A DNA stretch of 64,000 bases, from contig NZ_ANBA01000006.1 in assembly GCF_000341085.1 (NCBI RefSeq), positions 62,001 to 126,000 on the forward strand, in the 5' to 3' direction. The notes beneath the pieces were generated by a model. That model worked only from the letters and a program-made list of their open reading frames with translations, searched no databases and was not told where the DNA came from. Both the position numbers and the translations under genes were made by a program. How positions within the stretch are numbered: the first letter of the stretch is position 1; every line of letters begins with the position of its first letter. This document shows, piece after piece, positions 28,338 to 36,661 of this stretch. The DNA comes from Nocardiopsis ganjiahuensis DSM 45031 (lineage in GTDB: Bacteria > Actinomycetota > Actinomycetes > Streptosporangiales > Streptosporangiaceae).

Positions 28338-30542
28338 ATGACGATGGCCCCTTTCAACAACGCCCCCGAGACAGGGACACGGAACGGTCGGACCGCGGGT
28401 CGCGGCGCGGGAGCCGGAGCTCTCGTCGGTGGCGCCGTGTTCGTCAGTGTCATCGCCCTGTGCGCCCTTGTCATTGCCTACAACGGCATCTACCGGTTCG
28501 CCCTGCTCGTGCACGAGGAAGGCACCTTCCTCGCACACGTCTTCCCGGTGACCTTCACCCTGCTGGTCCTCATGGCCTTCTGGGTGAGCTACGTGCTCCG
28601 CGCCGCGCCACCGGGGGAACGCCTCTGGGTGGACGTCGTCCTCATCCCCCTGCTGATCCTCGCCGCGGCGGTGCCGATGGTGCTGAACAGCATGGGGCTG
28701 GTCGAGTCCCTCGGCGCGAACCAGCCGAGGATCGTCCAGGTGGTGGTGGCGGTCGCACCGCTGGCCGCCCTGCTGGTGGCCTTCCTGCTGTGGATGGCCG
28801 TGCGCGCGCACATCCGCAGGCGCGGCAACGGTGCGCGTCCCCGTCCGAAGCCCTCCGACGACCGCGCCACCGTGCTGCGCAGCCGCCCCGGGACACAGGT
28901 GGACGAGGCGCGGGTGCGGGAGGCGCACGAACCGGAGGCACTCAAGACCCGTCTGCTGCGGCTGGGTTCCGAGGAGGCCGACAGGAACGACGAAGACGCT
29001 GAGCCGGCCGCCGACCGGGGCGAGGTCCTCTCGGAGGCCCGGGCGGAGGCGGAGGGCACCACCCCGGACACCGCGGACAGCCGGGACGGGGAGGACACCC
29101 TCCCCGAGGCGGCCCCGCTGCCCACCCGCACCTCCACCCTGCGCCGCGACCGCGCGGAGCAGAGGGAGAAGGAGCGCCTCGAACGCGAGGAGCGCGAACG
29201 GACCGCGCGGGAACGCGAGGCCCGGGAGCGCGAGGAGCGGGAAGAGCTCGAAAGGCGTGCGCGCGAGGATCGTGAGGAGCTCGAGAGGGCCGAACGCGAA
29301 GGTGCGGAGGAGGACCTCGCCGAGACCGGTTCGGTGGGCCGCCTCGCCGCCTGGTACGGAAGGGACGGCGCGGCGGACGAGGCCGACGCCGTGTACCCGG
29401 CGGGCCCGGAGGACCCGACCGAACCGATCCCCGCCACGGACCGGTCCGAGGCGGAGGCGGAGGCCGGGGAGCCGGACGACCTGGCCGAGGCGTCCGTGCC
29501 CACCCTGCCCCTCCCCCGCCGGGCCCGGGGCAGTGGCAATCCGATCAAGCGGGCGGCAGCCGAGCCGCCGGTGGTACCCGGCGCCGCCGCCCCCGCACCG
29601 GAGCCGAACGCGGCCGCCGGGGCCGAGGACACCGCCTGGGACGACGCCGGGGCCGAACAGGCCGTGGTGGTTCCGGAACAGCCGGCCGACGAGGGCTTCG
29701 AACACGACTCCCCGATCGCCGACCCGAGCACGGACGAGGCGGAGGCGCCGGTTCCCGCCCCGGTCGCCGCCGACCCCTCTCCCCGGCCCGGGTTCGATCC
29801 GGAACGCGCACCCGAGCCGGCGTCCGAGCCCGGACAGGCCGCCGTCGAGGCGTTCGACGACACCGACCCCTTCGACGACACCGTCGAGCTGTGGCCCCCG
29901 GAGGAGGCCGGGGCCGACCCGCTGCCCGAGGTCGAGGACCTGCCCAGGGCGGGGGAGAGCGAGGCCGCTCCCGAGTCCGGGACCGCACCCGAACCGACCC
30001 CCGGGCCGGCGGCCGGGGACCTGTGGGAACCGCCCTCCGACGACGCGGGCACCTCCTCCCTGGCCGACTACGTGCCGCCGGTGTGGACCCCACCTGAGGA
30101 CGACTCCCCCGCCGAACCCGCCCCCCTGGTGGGGATGGCGACCGAGTCCGCCGAGGACACCGCCCCGGCCCTGGACCACGACACCGGTCCCGAGGTGCGC
30201 GCTGCCTTCCACCTCGGCTCGGTCCCGCCCGGCGCCGCACGTCCCGAACCGGAGCCGGAGCCGGTGGCTCGGTACGAACCCGAGCCGGAGCCGGTGGCTC
30301 GGTACGAACCGGAGCCCGAGCCGGTGGCTCGGTACGAGCCGGAGCCCGAAGCCGAACCGGAGCCCGAGCCCGAAGCCGAGCAGGTGACGGAGCGGATGAC
30401 GCGTCCCGCGCCCGGGTCGGGAGAGCCGTTGCGGAAGCGCCCGATGGTCCTGAAGCCGAAGCGCCCGCCCCTGCCGGACTTCGCCTCCGGCCCGCCCTCC
30501 CGGCGGGTCCGCAGCGAGCCGCTGCGCCCGGACGAGCGCTGA
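28338..30542 (+). CDS. Repeat-rich membrane protein with coiled coil and acidic tail
   Basis: 734 residues, not recognised as a characterised family. N-terminal membrane part (about 28-155): four predicted helices. The cytoplasmic part is low-complexity: an Arg/Glu coiled coil (about 272-318, many REREE units), a long Pro/Glu/Ala-acidic region, and three tandem units containing PEPVARYEPE near 640-670 encoded by a tandem repeat at about 30250-30340. TACGCT at 28329-28334 lies 3 nt before the first ATG and 9 nt before the second (28344), so the second ATG may be the true leaderless start. Convergent with ispF. A scaffold or anchoring role is possible but unproven. Confidence 0.75.
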   Translation: MTMAPFNNAPETGTRNGRTAGRGAGAGALVGGAVFVSVIALCALVIAYNGIYRFALLVHEEGTFLAHVFPVTFTLLVLMAFWVSYVLRAAPPGERLWVDVVLIPLLILAAAVPMVLNSMGLVESLGANQPRIVQVVVAVAPLAALLVAFLLWMAVRAHIRRRGNGARPRPKPSDDRATVLRSRPGTQVDEARVREAHEPEALKTRLLRLGSEEADRNDEDAEPAADRGEVLSEARAEAEGTTPDTADSRDGEDTLPEAAPLPTRTSTLRRDRAEQREKERLEREERERTAREREAREREEREELERRAREDREELERAEREGAEEDLAETGSVGRLAAWYGRDGAADEADAVYPAGPEDPTEPIPATDRSEAEAEAGEPDDLAEASVPTLPLPRRARGSGNPIKRAAAEPPVVPGAAAPAPEPNAAAGAEDTAWDDAGAEQAVVVPEQPADEGFEHDSPIADPSTDEAEAPVPAPVAADPSPRPGFDPERAPEPASEPGQAAVEAFDDTDPFDDTVELWPPEEAGADPLPEVEDLPRAGESEAAPESGTAPEPTPGPAAGDLWEPPSDDAGTSSLADYVPPVWTPPEDDSPAEPAPLVGMATESAEDTAPALDHDTGPEVRAAFHLGSVPPGAARPEPEPEPVARYEPEPEPVARYEPEPEPVARYEPEPEAEPEPEPEAEQVTERMTRPAPGSGEPLRKRPMVLKPKRPPLPDFASGPPSRRVRSEPLRPDER

Positions 30543-30571
30543 ACCCGGGCGGACACCGGACGCACGGCCTC

Positions 30572-30600
30572 GGCCCCGGAACCCCGCGGGTTCCGGGGCC
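30572..30600 (+). terminator. Terminator of the repeat-rich membrane-protein gene
   Basis: A perfect 13-bp stem, GGCCCCGGAACCC (30572-30584) with GGGTTCCGGGGCC (30588-30600), 3-nt loop, starting 30 nt after the stop. Confidence 0.75.
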
Positions 30601-30803
30601 GACCTGTTTCCGGGGGTGTTGCCCGGCCCGGGCCGGGAGCGGGTTTCGGCCCGCTGGCCTGGCGCAGTGTCACGGACCGGATACCGACTACGGGGCCACC
30701 GGCCACGCGAAGGCCGACCACCCGGGGTCCTGGCCACGGAGCCCGGTCACCCGGGACTCGGCCGGAGGGGCCTCAGGGAGCCTCAGGCGACCCCAGACGC
30801 ACA

Positions 30804-30834
30804 GAAGCGGCCCCGCTTGGCGCGGGGCCGCTTC
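30804..30834 (-). terminator. Terminator of ispF
   Basis: A perfect 13-bp stem, GAAGCGGCCCCGC (30804-30816) with GCGGGGCCGCTTC (30822-30834), 5-nt loop, 12 nt after the ispF stop on the minus strand. It can also act on readthrough from the opposite side. Confidence 0.8.
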
Positions 30835-30845
30835 AGTTGCGTACG

Positions 30846-31325
30846 TCAGTCCCTGGGCGCGCAGAGCGCCGTGGCGACGGCCGCGATGCCCTCACCGCGG
30901 CCGGTGAGGCCCAGGCCGTCGGTGGTGGTGGCCGAGAGGCTCACCGGCGCACCCACGACCTCGGAGAGCGTCTTCTCCGCCTCGTCGCGCCGGGGAGCGA
31001 ACTTGGGTCGGTTGCTGATGATCTGGACGGCCACGTTGCCGATCTCGAAACCGGCCGCGTGCACGCGCGCGACGGTCTCGGTGAGAAGCGCGGCGCCGGA
31101 GGCGCCCTTCCACCGTGGATCGGAGGTGCCGAAGTTCGAACCGAGGTCGCCGAGTCCGCAGGCGGACAGCAGGGCGTCGCACGCCGCGTGGGCGGCGACA
31201 TCACCATCGGAATGGCCGCTGACACCGTCTTCTCCCGGCCATTCCAAACCGGCGAGAAAAAGTGTTCGTCCAGGAGAAAACGGGTGGACGTCGGTTCCGA
31301 CGCCCACCCGAGGCATTTTCGTCAT
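30846..31325 (-). CDS. ispF: 2-C-methyl-D-erythritol 2,4-cyclodiphosphate synthase
   Basis: A 159-residue full-length enzyme of the non-mevalonate isoprenoid pathway. It cyclises CDP-methylerythritol 2-phosphate to the 2,4-cyclodiphosphate. Metal ligands D12 and H14 (TDVHPF), the [11 protein letters not shown] motif and the [16 protein letters not shown]-terminal motif are present. The ATG at 31325 follows the carD stop by 26 nt, so the two are probably one transcript. The cytidylyltransferase gene ispD, often placed between carD and ispF, is absent here. Confidence 0.97.
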   Translation of the reverse strand: MTKMPRVGVGTDVHPFSPGRTLFLAGLEWPGEDGVSGHSDGDVAAHAACDALLSACGLGDLGSNFGTSDPRWKGASGAALLTETVARVHAAGFEIGNVAVQIISNRPKFAPRRDEAEKTLSEVVGAPVSLSATTTDGLGLTGRGEGIAAVATALCAPRD

Positions 31326-31351
31326 GAATTACGTGATTCCGCGACTTGTTA

Positions 31352-31834
31352 TCAGCTCGTCAGAACCTCGTCGAGGAGGGCTTCCGCCTTGTCCTCGTTG
31401 GTCTTTTCCGCGAGTGCGAGTTCGCTGACGAGAATCTGCCGCGCCTTGGCGAGCATCCTCTTCTCGCCCGCCGACAGACCGCGCTCCTTGTCCCGGCGCC
31501 ACAGGTCCCGAACCACCTCGGCGACCTTGTTGACGTCACCGGACGCCAACTTCTCCAGGTTCGCCTTGTAGCGCCTGGACCAGTTGGTGGGCTCTTCGGT
31601 GTGAGGCGCACGCAGCACCTCGAAGACCTTGTCCAGGCCCTCCTGCCCCACCACGTCACGAACGCCGACATCCTCGGCGTTCGCAGCCGGCACGCGCACC
31701 GTCAGATCGCCTTTGTCAACCCTCAGAACGAGATAGGTTCTGTCCTCGCCCTTAATGGTGCGAGTCTCGATCGCTTCAATACGAGCAGCCCCATGATGGG
31801 GGTAGACAACAGTGTCGCCGACCTTGAAAGTCAT
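31352..31834 (-). CDS. carD: CarD-family RNA polymerase-binding transcription regulator
   Basis: 160 residues. The N-terminal Tudor-like RNA polymerase interaction domain (1-60, [21 protein letters not shown]) is followed by a helical DNA-binding domain with the conserved Trp in [10 protein letters not shown]. CarD binds the RNA polymerase beta subunit and stabilises open complexes at rRNA and housekeeping promoters in actinobacteria. The ATG at 31834 is clear. Its long upstream region (31835-32239) carries the promoter. Confidence 0.96.
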   Translation of the reverse strand: MTFKVGDTVVYPHHGAARIEAIETRTIKGEDRTYLVLRVDKGDLTVRVPAANAEDVGVRDVVGQEGLDKVFEVLRAPHTEEPTNWSRRYKANLEKLASGDVNKVAEVVRDLWRRDKERGLSAGEKRMLAKARQILVSELALAEKTNEDKAEALLDEVLTS

Positions 31835-32239
31835 GTGACAGGTACCCCTTCCGCTACCACAAGGATACCATGAATCTGTGACTTAACGTACCTATCAGGT
31901 TTACGAACACGCAGGTCAGACCACACTTTTTAGGGCTTGACAAAGTGTACCCGAGGAGTACCGGACAGCCGGTCGGAGCGGCCCCGGAAGCCCTCCACCC
32001 CCGCTGGCCAGCCGAAGTGCGGCCGCGGAGCGGCCCGGTTCAGGGTAGGGTGCACCCCCGCCCGACCACCCTCCGCGAGGGCTCGTAGCGATATAGGTCA
32101 CGTTTTCGGATCGGGTTGACCAACCCGTGACCCGTCCGGATCTCCGGCCCCGGCCAACCCGTCCGCACCCGCCGAGCGCTCCCCGGACGCACCCGGCCGC
32201 GCCCCGGCCGGACCGGGCCGCGTCCGGACGGGCCGGGGG
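31835..32239. promoter_or_regulatory. carD upstream region
   Basis: About 400 nt without a gene. The half nearest carD is relatively AT-rich and must contain the carD promoter; the half nearest phoU is GC-rich with several short inverted repeats that could end the phoU transcript. A TTGACA hexamer on the top strand at 31936 has no convincing -10 partner or downstream gene. Confidence 0.5.
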
Positions 32240-32902
32240 TCAGCTCTCGGGCTCGTAATCCTCACGCTTCTCGCCCGTCACCATGTAGACCAAGTTGTCC
32301 GCGACGTGCACCGCGTGGTCACCGAAGCGTTCGTAGAACCGACCCACCAGGGTCACATCCATGGTGGCCTCCACCCCGTACTCCCACCCCGGGGCGAGGA
32401 TGCGCTGCAGCAGCTTGCGCCGCAGCCGGTCCATCTTGTCGTCGTCCTTGTCCAGTTCCAGGGCGGTGTCCGGGTCCCGTTCCAGGATCACCTCGCCGGC
32501 CTTGGTGACCAGCAGCTCGGCCTGGTGGCCCATCTCCAGGACGATGGAGCGGACCGGTTTGGGGATCGCCGAGTCCGGGTGGCGGCGCCGGGCGATCTTC
32601 GCCAGGTGAACGGCGTGGTCACCCATCCGCTCCAGGTCACCGCGCATCGCCAGGGAGGTGATGATGGTCCGCAGGTCCGAGGCGACCGGCTGCTGCCGGG
32701 CCATCAGGCTGAAGGCGGTGTCCTCGATCTCCTGGTCGAGGCTGTTGAGCTCCTCGTCACCCGAGATCACCTCCTGGGCAGCGTTCAGGTCGCTGTCCAG
32801 CAGAGCGGTGGTGGCACGCGCGACGGCGTGTCTGGCGAGCCTGGTCATCTCGACGAGGCGTTCGCTCAGGCTGTCAAGGTCCTCGTGATACGTATCGCGC
32901 AT
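32240..32902 (-). CDS. phoU: Phosphate signalling regulator PhoU
   Basis: 220 residues forming the two PhoU three-helix repeats, each with the metal-cluster motif (RMGDHAVHLAKI near 94 and RFGDHAVHVADN near 198). It represses phosphate-starvation signalling by linking the Pst transporter to the sensor kinase. It is divergent from senX3-regX3, the kinase/regulator pair it modulates, and shares a 124-nt promoter region with them. No pst genes are in the window. Confidence 0.96.
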   Translation of the reverse strand: MRDTYHEDLDSLSERLVEMTRLARHAVARATTALLDSDLNAAQEVISGDEELNSLDQEIEDTAFSLMARQQPVASDLRTIITSLAMRGDLERMGDHAVHLAKIARRRHPDSAIPKPVRSIVLEMGHQAELLVTKAGEVILERDPDTALELDKDDDKMDRLRRKLLQRILAPGWEYGVEATMDVTLVGRFYERFGDHAVHVADNLVYMVTGEKREDYEPES

Positions 32903-32943
32903 GGCGTCAATGCTCCCAGTCTGTGTTTGAAGAATCGGCCAAG

Positions 32944-32965
32944 AATTGGTGAACGATGGAAGAAC
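32944..32965 (-). promoter_or_regulatory. PHO-box-like direct repeat between phoU and senX3
   Basis: On the minus strand two adjacent 11-nt units begin GTTCTTC and GTTCACC (starting at 32965 and 32954), exactly 11 nt apart. This is the architecture of actinobacterial PhoP/RegX3 boxes (GTTCACC units). It sits 42 nt upstream of the phoU start and could serve both divergent operons. Confidence 0.55.
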
Positions 32966-33014
32966 CTCGGTTGTGTCGCGTGCCCTGACCGGGTAAAGCC
33001 CCAGTCCGCACGTT

Positions 33015-33020
33015 TACGAT
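33015..33020 (+). promoter_or_regulatory. -10 box of senX3, leaderless arrangement
   Basis: TACGAT (TANNNT) ends 6 nt before the GTG start of senX3 at 33027, so the transcript would begin at or next to the start codon. No -35 element is obvious. Confidence 0.5.
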
Positions 33021-33026
33021 CGAACC

Positions 33027-34220
33027 GTGCAAGGGGAACTTCTCGCCGCCGTTGTCGGCATCATCGGGCTCGTTGTGGGCGTCGCCATCGGCGTCGTCGC
33101 CGCCAGCCCTCTCTTCCGTACGCGAACCACACGCGAGGAGCCACCGTCACCACGACACGACGGAAACACCCTCCCGCCCGGGATCGCCGAGGTCCTGTCC
33201 GCGCTGCCCTCCTCCGCCGTGGTCCTGGACTCCGGTGACAGGGTGCTGCGCGCCTCCTCCGCGGCCCGGGCCTTCGGCATCGTCCGAGGAGAGGAACTGG
33301 TCATAGGCGAACTCCTCACGCTGGCCCGCAAGGTCCGGCGCGACGGAGTGATCCGCGAGACCGACATCGAGGTGGCCGTTCGCAAGTTCGGCCCCGACGC
33401 CACGTCCTTCGCCGTGCGGGTCGCCCCGCTGGGCGGCACCGGCCTGGTGCTGGTGCTCGCGGAGGACCAGACCGAACACCGCCGGGTGGAGGCCGTCCGC
33501 CGCGACTTCGTGGCCAACATCTCGCACGAACTCAAGACTCCGGTGGGTGCGCTGTCCCTGTTGGCGGAGACCGTACAGGATGCCAGTGACGACCCCGAGG
33601 CGGTGCGCCGCTTCACCGGGCGCATGCAGACCGAGGCCTCCCGGCTCACGGCGGTCATCCAGGACCTCATCACGCTCTCCCGCATCCAGGGTGCCGAGCC
33701 CATCGCCGAACCCGCCCCGGTGGACCTGGAGTCGGTCGTCGAGGAGGCGATCGACACGGTGCGCATGCCGGCCGACGCCAAGGGGATCGAGCTGGTCGGA
33801 AGCGGCGCCGAGGGACTGACGGTGCTGGGCGACGAGGCGATGCTGGGGACCGCCCTGCGCAACCTCATCGCCAACGCCGTCGCCTACAGTCCGAAGAACA
33901 CGCGGGTCGCGGTGTCCGTCGGGATCTCGCGGACCAGCGTGGACGTCAGTGTCGCCGACCAGGGGATCGGAATCCCCCAGCAGGACCTGGAAAGGATCTT
34001 CGAGCGGTTCTACCGTGTGGACGCCGCTCGGAGCCGGGCCACCGGTGGTACCGGACTGGGCCTGGCCATCGTCAAGCACATCATGACCCACCACCGTGGA
34101 GAAGTGACCGTGTGGAGCAAGGAGGGGTCGGGGTCGACGTTCACACTGCGTCTGCCCAGACCCGAGAACCGGGAGCTCGACGCGTCCCGGAACGACAACC
34201 ACCAGGAGACGGCACAGTGA
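33027..34220 (+). CDS. senX3: Phosphate-responsive sensor histidine kinase
   Basis: 397 residues. An N-terminal membrane helix (5-27) is followed by a PAS-like sensor domain (about 50-150), HisKA with phosphoacceptor H167 (FVANISHELKTP) and HATPase (NLIANAVAYSP, DQGIGIP, GGTGLGLAIVKH). This is the SenX3/PhoR layout of actinobacteria, which have one short membrane anchor rather than a large extracellular loop. The GTG start is chosen by the -10 spacing. Translation is coupled to regX3 through a GTGA overlap. It is regulated by phosphate, with PhoU encoded divergently. Confidence 0.95.
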   Translation: MQGELLAAVVGIIGLVVGVAIGVVAASPLFRTRTTREEPPSPRHDGNTLPPGIAEVLSALPSSAVVLDSGDRVLRASSAARAFGIVRGEELVIGELLTLARKVRRDGVIRETDIEVAVRKFGPDATSFAVRVAPLGGTGLVLVLAEDQTEHRRVEAVRRDFVANISHELKTPVGALSLLAETVQDASDDPEAVRRFTGRMQTEASRLTAVIQDLITLSRIQGAEPIAEPAPVDLESVVEEAIDTVRMPADAKGIELVGSGAEGLTVLGDEAMLGTALRNLIANAVAYSPKNTRVAVSVGISRTSVDVSVADQGIGIPQQDLERIFERFYRVDAARSRATGGTGLGLAIVKHIMTHHRGEVTVWSKEGSGSTFTLRLPRPENRELDASRNDNHQETAQ

Positions 34221-34915
34221 CGCGCGTACTCGTAGTAGAGGACGAGGAGTCCTACAGCGACGCCCTGTCGTACATGCTGCGCAAGGAGGGCTTCGAGGTC
34301 GCGGTGGCCCCCACCGGGACCGTCGCTCTGGAGACCTTCGACCGGACCGGCGCCGACCTGGTGCTGCTGGACCTGATGCTGCCGGGGCTGTCGGGCACCG
34401 AGGTGTGCCGGACGCTGCGGCAGAAGTCCAACGTCCCCGTGATCATGCTCACCGCCAAGGACTCCGAGATCGACAAGGTCGTCGGTCTGGAACTGGGCGC
34501 CGACGACTACGTGACCAAGCCGTTCTCCTCCCGTGAGCTGGTGGCGCGCATCCGCGCGGTGCTGCGCCGCCGGGGCGAGGACGAGGTCGTGCTGCCCGCC
34601 GCACTGGAAGCCGGTCCCGTCCGGATGGACGTGGAGCGGCACGTGGTGACGGTGCGCGGCGACAACGTGCAGCTTCCGCTGAAGGAGTTCGAGCTGCTGG
34701 AGGTGCTCCTGCGCAACGCCGGGCGGGTGCTCACCCGGATGCAGCTGATCGACCGCGTGTGGGGCGCCGACTACGTCGGTGACACCAAGACCCTCGACGT
34801 GCACGTCAAGCGGCTGCGCGCGAAGATCGAGGAGGACCCGAGCAGTCCCAGGTACATCGTCACGGTGCGCGGTCTGGGCTACAAGTTCGAGCCGGTCACC
34901 GTCGAGGTGGAGTAG
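34217..34915 (+). CDS. regX3: Phosphate-response regulator, OmpR/PhoB family
   Basis: 232 residues. The receiver has D52 (LLDLMLPG) and switch residues T/K (MLTAKD, VTKPFS). The winged-helix DNA-binding domain (about 135-228) ends in the typical YIVTVRGLGYKFEP. The GTG at 34217 overlaps the senX3 stop by 4 nt and has AGGAG 9 nt upstream. It activates phosphate-scavenging genes through GTTCACC-type boxes; the repeat near 32950 is a likely autoregulatory target. Confidence 0.96.
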   Translation: MTRVLVVEDEESYSDALSYMLRKEGFEVAVAPTGTVALETFDRTGADLVLLDLMLPGLSGTEVCRTLRQKSNVPVIMLTAKDSEIDKVVGLELGADDYVTKPFSSRELVARIRAVLRRRGEDEVVLPAALEAGPVRMDVERHVVTVRGDNVQLPLKEFELLEVLLRNAGRVLTRMQLIDRVWGADYVGDTKTLDVHVKRLRAKIEEDPSSPRYIVTVRGLGYKFEPVTVEVE

Positions 34916-35005
34916 GGCAGAGGCAGGGCACGGGAGATCATCCCCCTGCCGATTCCTTCCTCATCCCGGCGCTCCTTCGAGTTCCGACGAGTTCCAACCT
35001 CCCGT

Positions 35006-35037
35006 GTCCCGGGTGGCGGCCGTGCCGCTCCCGGGAC
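35006..35037. terminator. Hairpin between regX3 and the MocR gene
   Basis: Arms GTCCCGGG (35006-35013) and CCCGGGAC (35030-35037) enclose a second stem, GGCGGC/GCCGCT, giving one long hairpin. It lies about 90 nt after regX3 and 115 nt beyond the convergent MocR-gene stop, so it may act on both. Confidence 0.55.
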
Positions 35038-35151
35038 GCCGTGTTCTCCGAGCCGCTGCCGCCGCTTCGGCGCCCGGCCCCGGCCGACCCCCCTGCCCGG
35101 CGCTCCCCTCTCCCGGCAGGTCTCCCCTCTCCCTTCCGGCCCCTTCCCTGG

Positions 35152-36594
35152 TCAGCCCCCGGCGTGCCGTTCCACCGCGCGGGCCAGGACCTCGCAGGCG
35201 CGCCTGAGCTCCGTGCGGCCCGCCGACCCGTAGCCGATGACCAACCCGTGCACCGTCGGGGCGCCGTGGCTGGTGCGGCTGGTGTCCTCCACCAGGACCC
35301 CCTCCTCGGCGGCAGCCGCGATCACGGGCGCCACCGCCTCCTCGGGCAGGGACAGCAGGACGTGCAGTCCAGCGGTGTCCCCGCCGATCCGGGGACCGAG
35401 GTGTTCCACGATCAGGGCGCGGCGGCGGGCGTACTCCAGGCGCATCCGGCGCAGGTGCCGGTCCAGGTCCCCGCGTTCGAGCAGCAGGGCCGTGGCGGCC
35501 TGGACGGGGCCGCTGGTGCGGTCGGACAGCTCGGCGCGGACGCGGGCCAGCCGGTGCAGCAGGTCGGGTTCGGCGACGATCCAACCGATGCCGAGGTCGG
35601 GGTCCAGGGTCTTGGAGAGGGTGCCGAGCAGGACGACGCGTTCGGGGTCGAGCCCGTACAGGGCGGGCAGGGGCGCGACGTCGTAGCGGAACTCGGCGTC
35701 GTAGTCGTCCTCGACCACCAGGGCGCCGGTCCTGCGCGCCCAGGCGAGGAGGCGTTCGCGGCGGGGCAGGGGCAGGCGTCCGCCCAGCGGGTACTGGTGG
35801 GCGGGTGTGGTGTAGACGACGGAGAGGTCCTCGGGCAGGTCCCCGGGGCGGATGCCGTCGTGGTCGACGGGGCAGGGGACGATCTCGGCGCCCCGCGCGG
35901 CCAGGATGGTGCGGGCCTTGCCGTAGCCGGGCTCCTCCACTCCGGCGCGGACGCGGGCGCCGGGGGCCGCCTCCGCCCCGGTCATGGCGCCGACCAGGTC
36001 GAGGCCGTTGCCGGTGCCCCGGGTGACCAGGACGTTCTCCGGTCCCACCCGGACGCCGCGGGTGCGGCGCAGGTGTTCGGCGAGCAGGGCGCGCAGCCCG
36101 GGCAGGCCCCGGGGGTCGGGGTCGTCCGAGGGCGGGTGTTCGGCGGCGTGCCGCCAGGCGCGGCGCAGGGCGGCGCGGTCGTGGTCGCGGACCCAGGGGG
36201 CTCCGGGCAGGAGGTTGACGGTGCCGGAGCGGCGGAGCTCCTCCCGTGAGGGCCGGTCCCGGAGGCGCTCGGTCCGCGGCGCGCTCCCGGTCCGCGCTCC
36301 CTGCGGTCCCTGCCCGCTCGGCCGCGGCAGGGGTTCGTGTTCGGTGACGAAGGTGCCCGAGCCGTGGCGTCCGTCGAGCCAGCCCTCGGCGTAGAGCTGC
36401 TGGTAGGCGTCGGTGACGACGGTGCGGCTCACTCCGAGCTGGGTGGCCAGGGTGCGGCTGGAGGGCAGCCGTTCACCGGCGCGGAGCGCCCCGGAGGACA
36501 TGGCCTCGCGCAGTGCGCCGGAGAGCTGTGCGGTGAGCGGGGTGGGGTCGGAGCGGTCGAGGCGGACCGGGGGTTCGGCGAGGCGTCGGGGCAA
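35152..36594 (-). CDS. MocR/PdxR-type transcriptional regulator (GntR HTH fused to aminotransferase fold)
   Basis: 480 residues. An N-terminal GntR winged helix (about 18-90, LPSSRTLATQLGVSRTVVTDAYQQL) is joined by a linker to a fold-type I aminotransferase-like domain (about 125-478). That domain keeps the PLP motifs VVEDDYDAEFR and the Schiff-base Lys in GTLSKTL. Such proteins usually sense pyridoxal phosphate and regulate rather than catalyse. The start is TTG at 36594. It is divergent, with 67 nt shared, from a PNPOx-fold gene that is its likely target. Confidence 0.92.
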   Translation of the reverse strand: MPRRLAEPPVRLDRSDPTPLTAQLSGALREAMSSGALRAGERLPSSRTLATQLGVSRTVVTDAYQQLYAEGWLDGRHGSGTFVTEHEPLPRPSGQGPQGARTGSAPRTERLRDRPSREELRRSGTVNLLPGAPWVRDHDRAALRRAWRHAAEHPPSDDPDPRGLPGLRALLAEHLRRTRGVRVGPENVLVTRGTGNGLDLVGAMTGAEAAPGARVRAGVEEPGYGKARTILAARGAEIVPCPVDHDGIRPGDLPEDLSVVYTTPAHQYPLGGRLPLPRRERLLAWARRTGALVVEDDYDAEFRYDVAPLPALYGLDPERVVLLGTLSKTLDPDLGIGWIVAEPDLLHRLARVRAELSDRTSGPVQAATALLLERGDLDRHLRRMRLEYARRRALIVEHLGPRIGGDTAGLHVLLSLPEEAVAPVIAAAAEEGVLVEDTSRTSHGAPTVHGLVIGYGSAGRTELRRACEVLARAVERHAGG

Positions 36595-36604
36595 AGTGGT
36601 CTTT

Positions 36605-36645
36605 CACTTCCTGCCTGAAGTGGCCATGGTTCGGGTATCCACTTC
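36605..36645. promoter_or_regulatory. Candidate MocR operator with three CACTTC copies
   Basis: The shared intergenic region holds CACTTC at 36605, its inverted partner GAAGTG at 36617 (6-nt spacer), and a third direct CACTTC at 36640. MocR regulators typically bind repeated half-sites in such divergent regions. Confidence 0.5.
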
Positions 36646-36649
36646 TCCC

Positions 36650-36655
36650 TACGGT
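36650..36655 (+). promoter_or_regulatory. -10 box of the PNPOx-fold gene, leaderless arrangement
   Basis: TACGGT ends 6 nt before the ATG at 36662. There is no ribosome-binding sequence upstream of that ATG. Confidence 0.5.
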
Positions 36656-36661
36656 AGACGC

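Noticed and set aside
28107-30737. Minus-strand 876-codon ORF opposite the repeat-rich membrane protein
   Set aside because: Both strands are open because of the extreme GC and repeats. The plus-strand product has membrane helices, a coiled coil and a terminator; the minus-strand product does not.
31936-31941. TTGACA hexamer upstream of carD on the top strand
   Set aside because: No -10 at the right distance and no downstream plus-strand gene.
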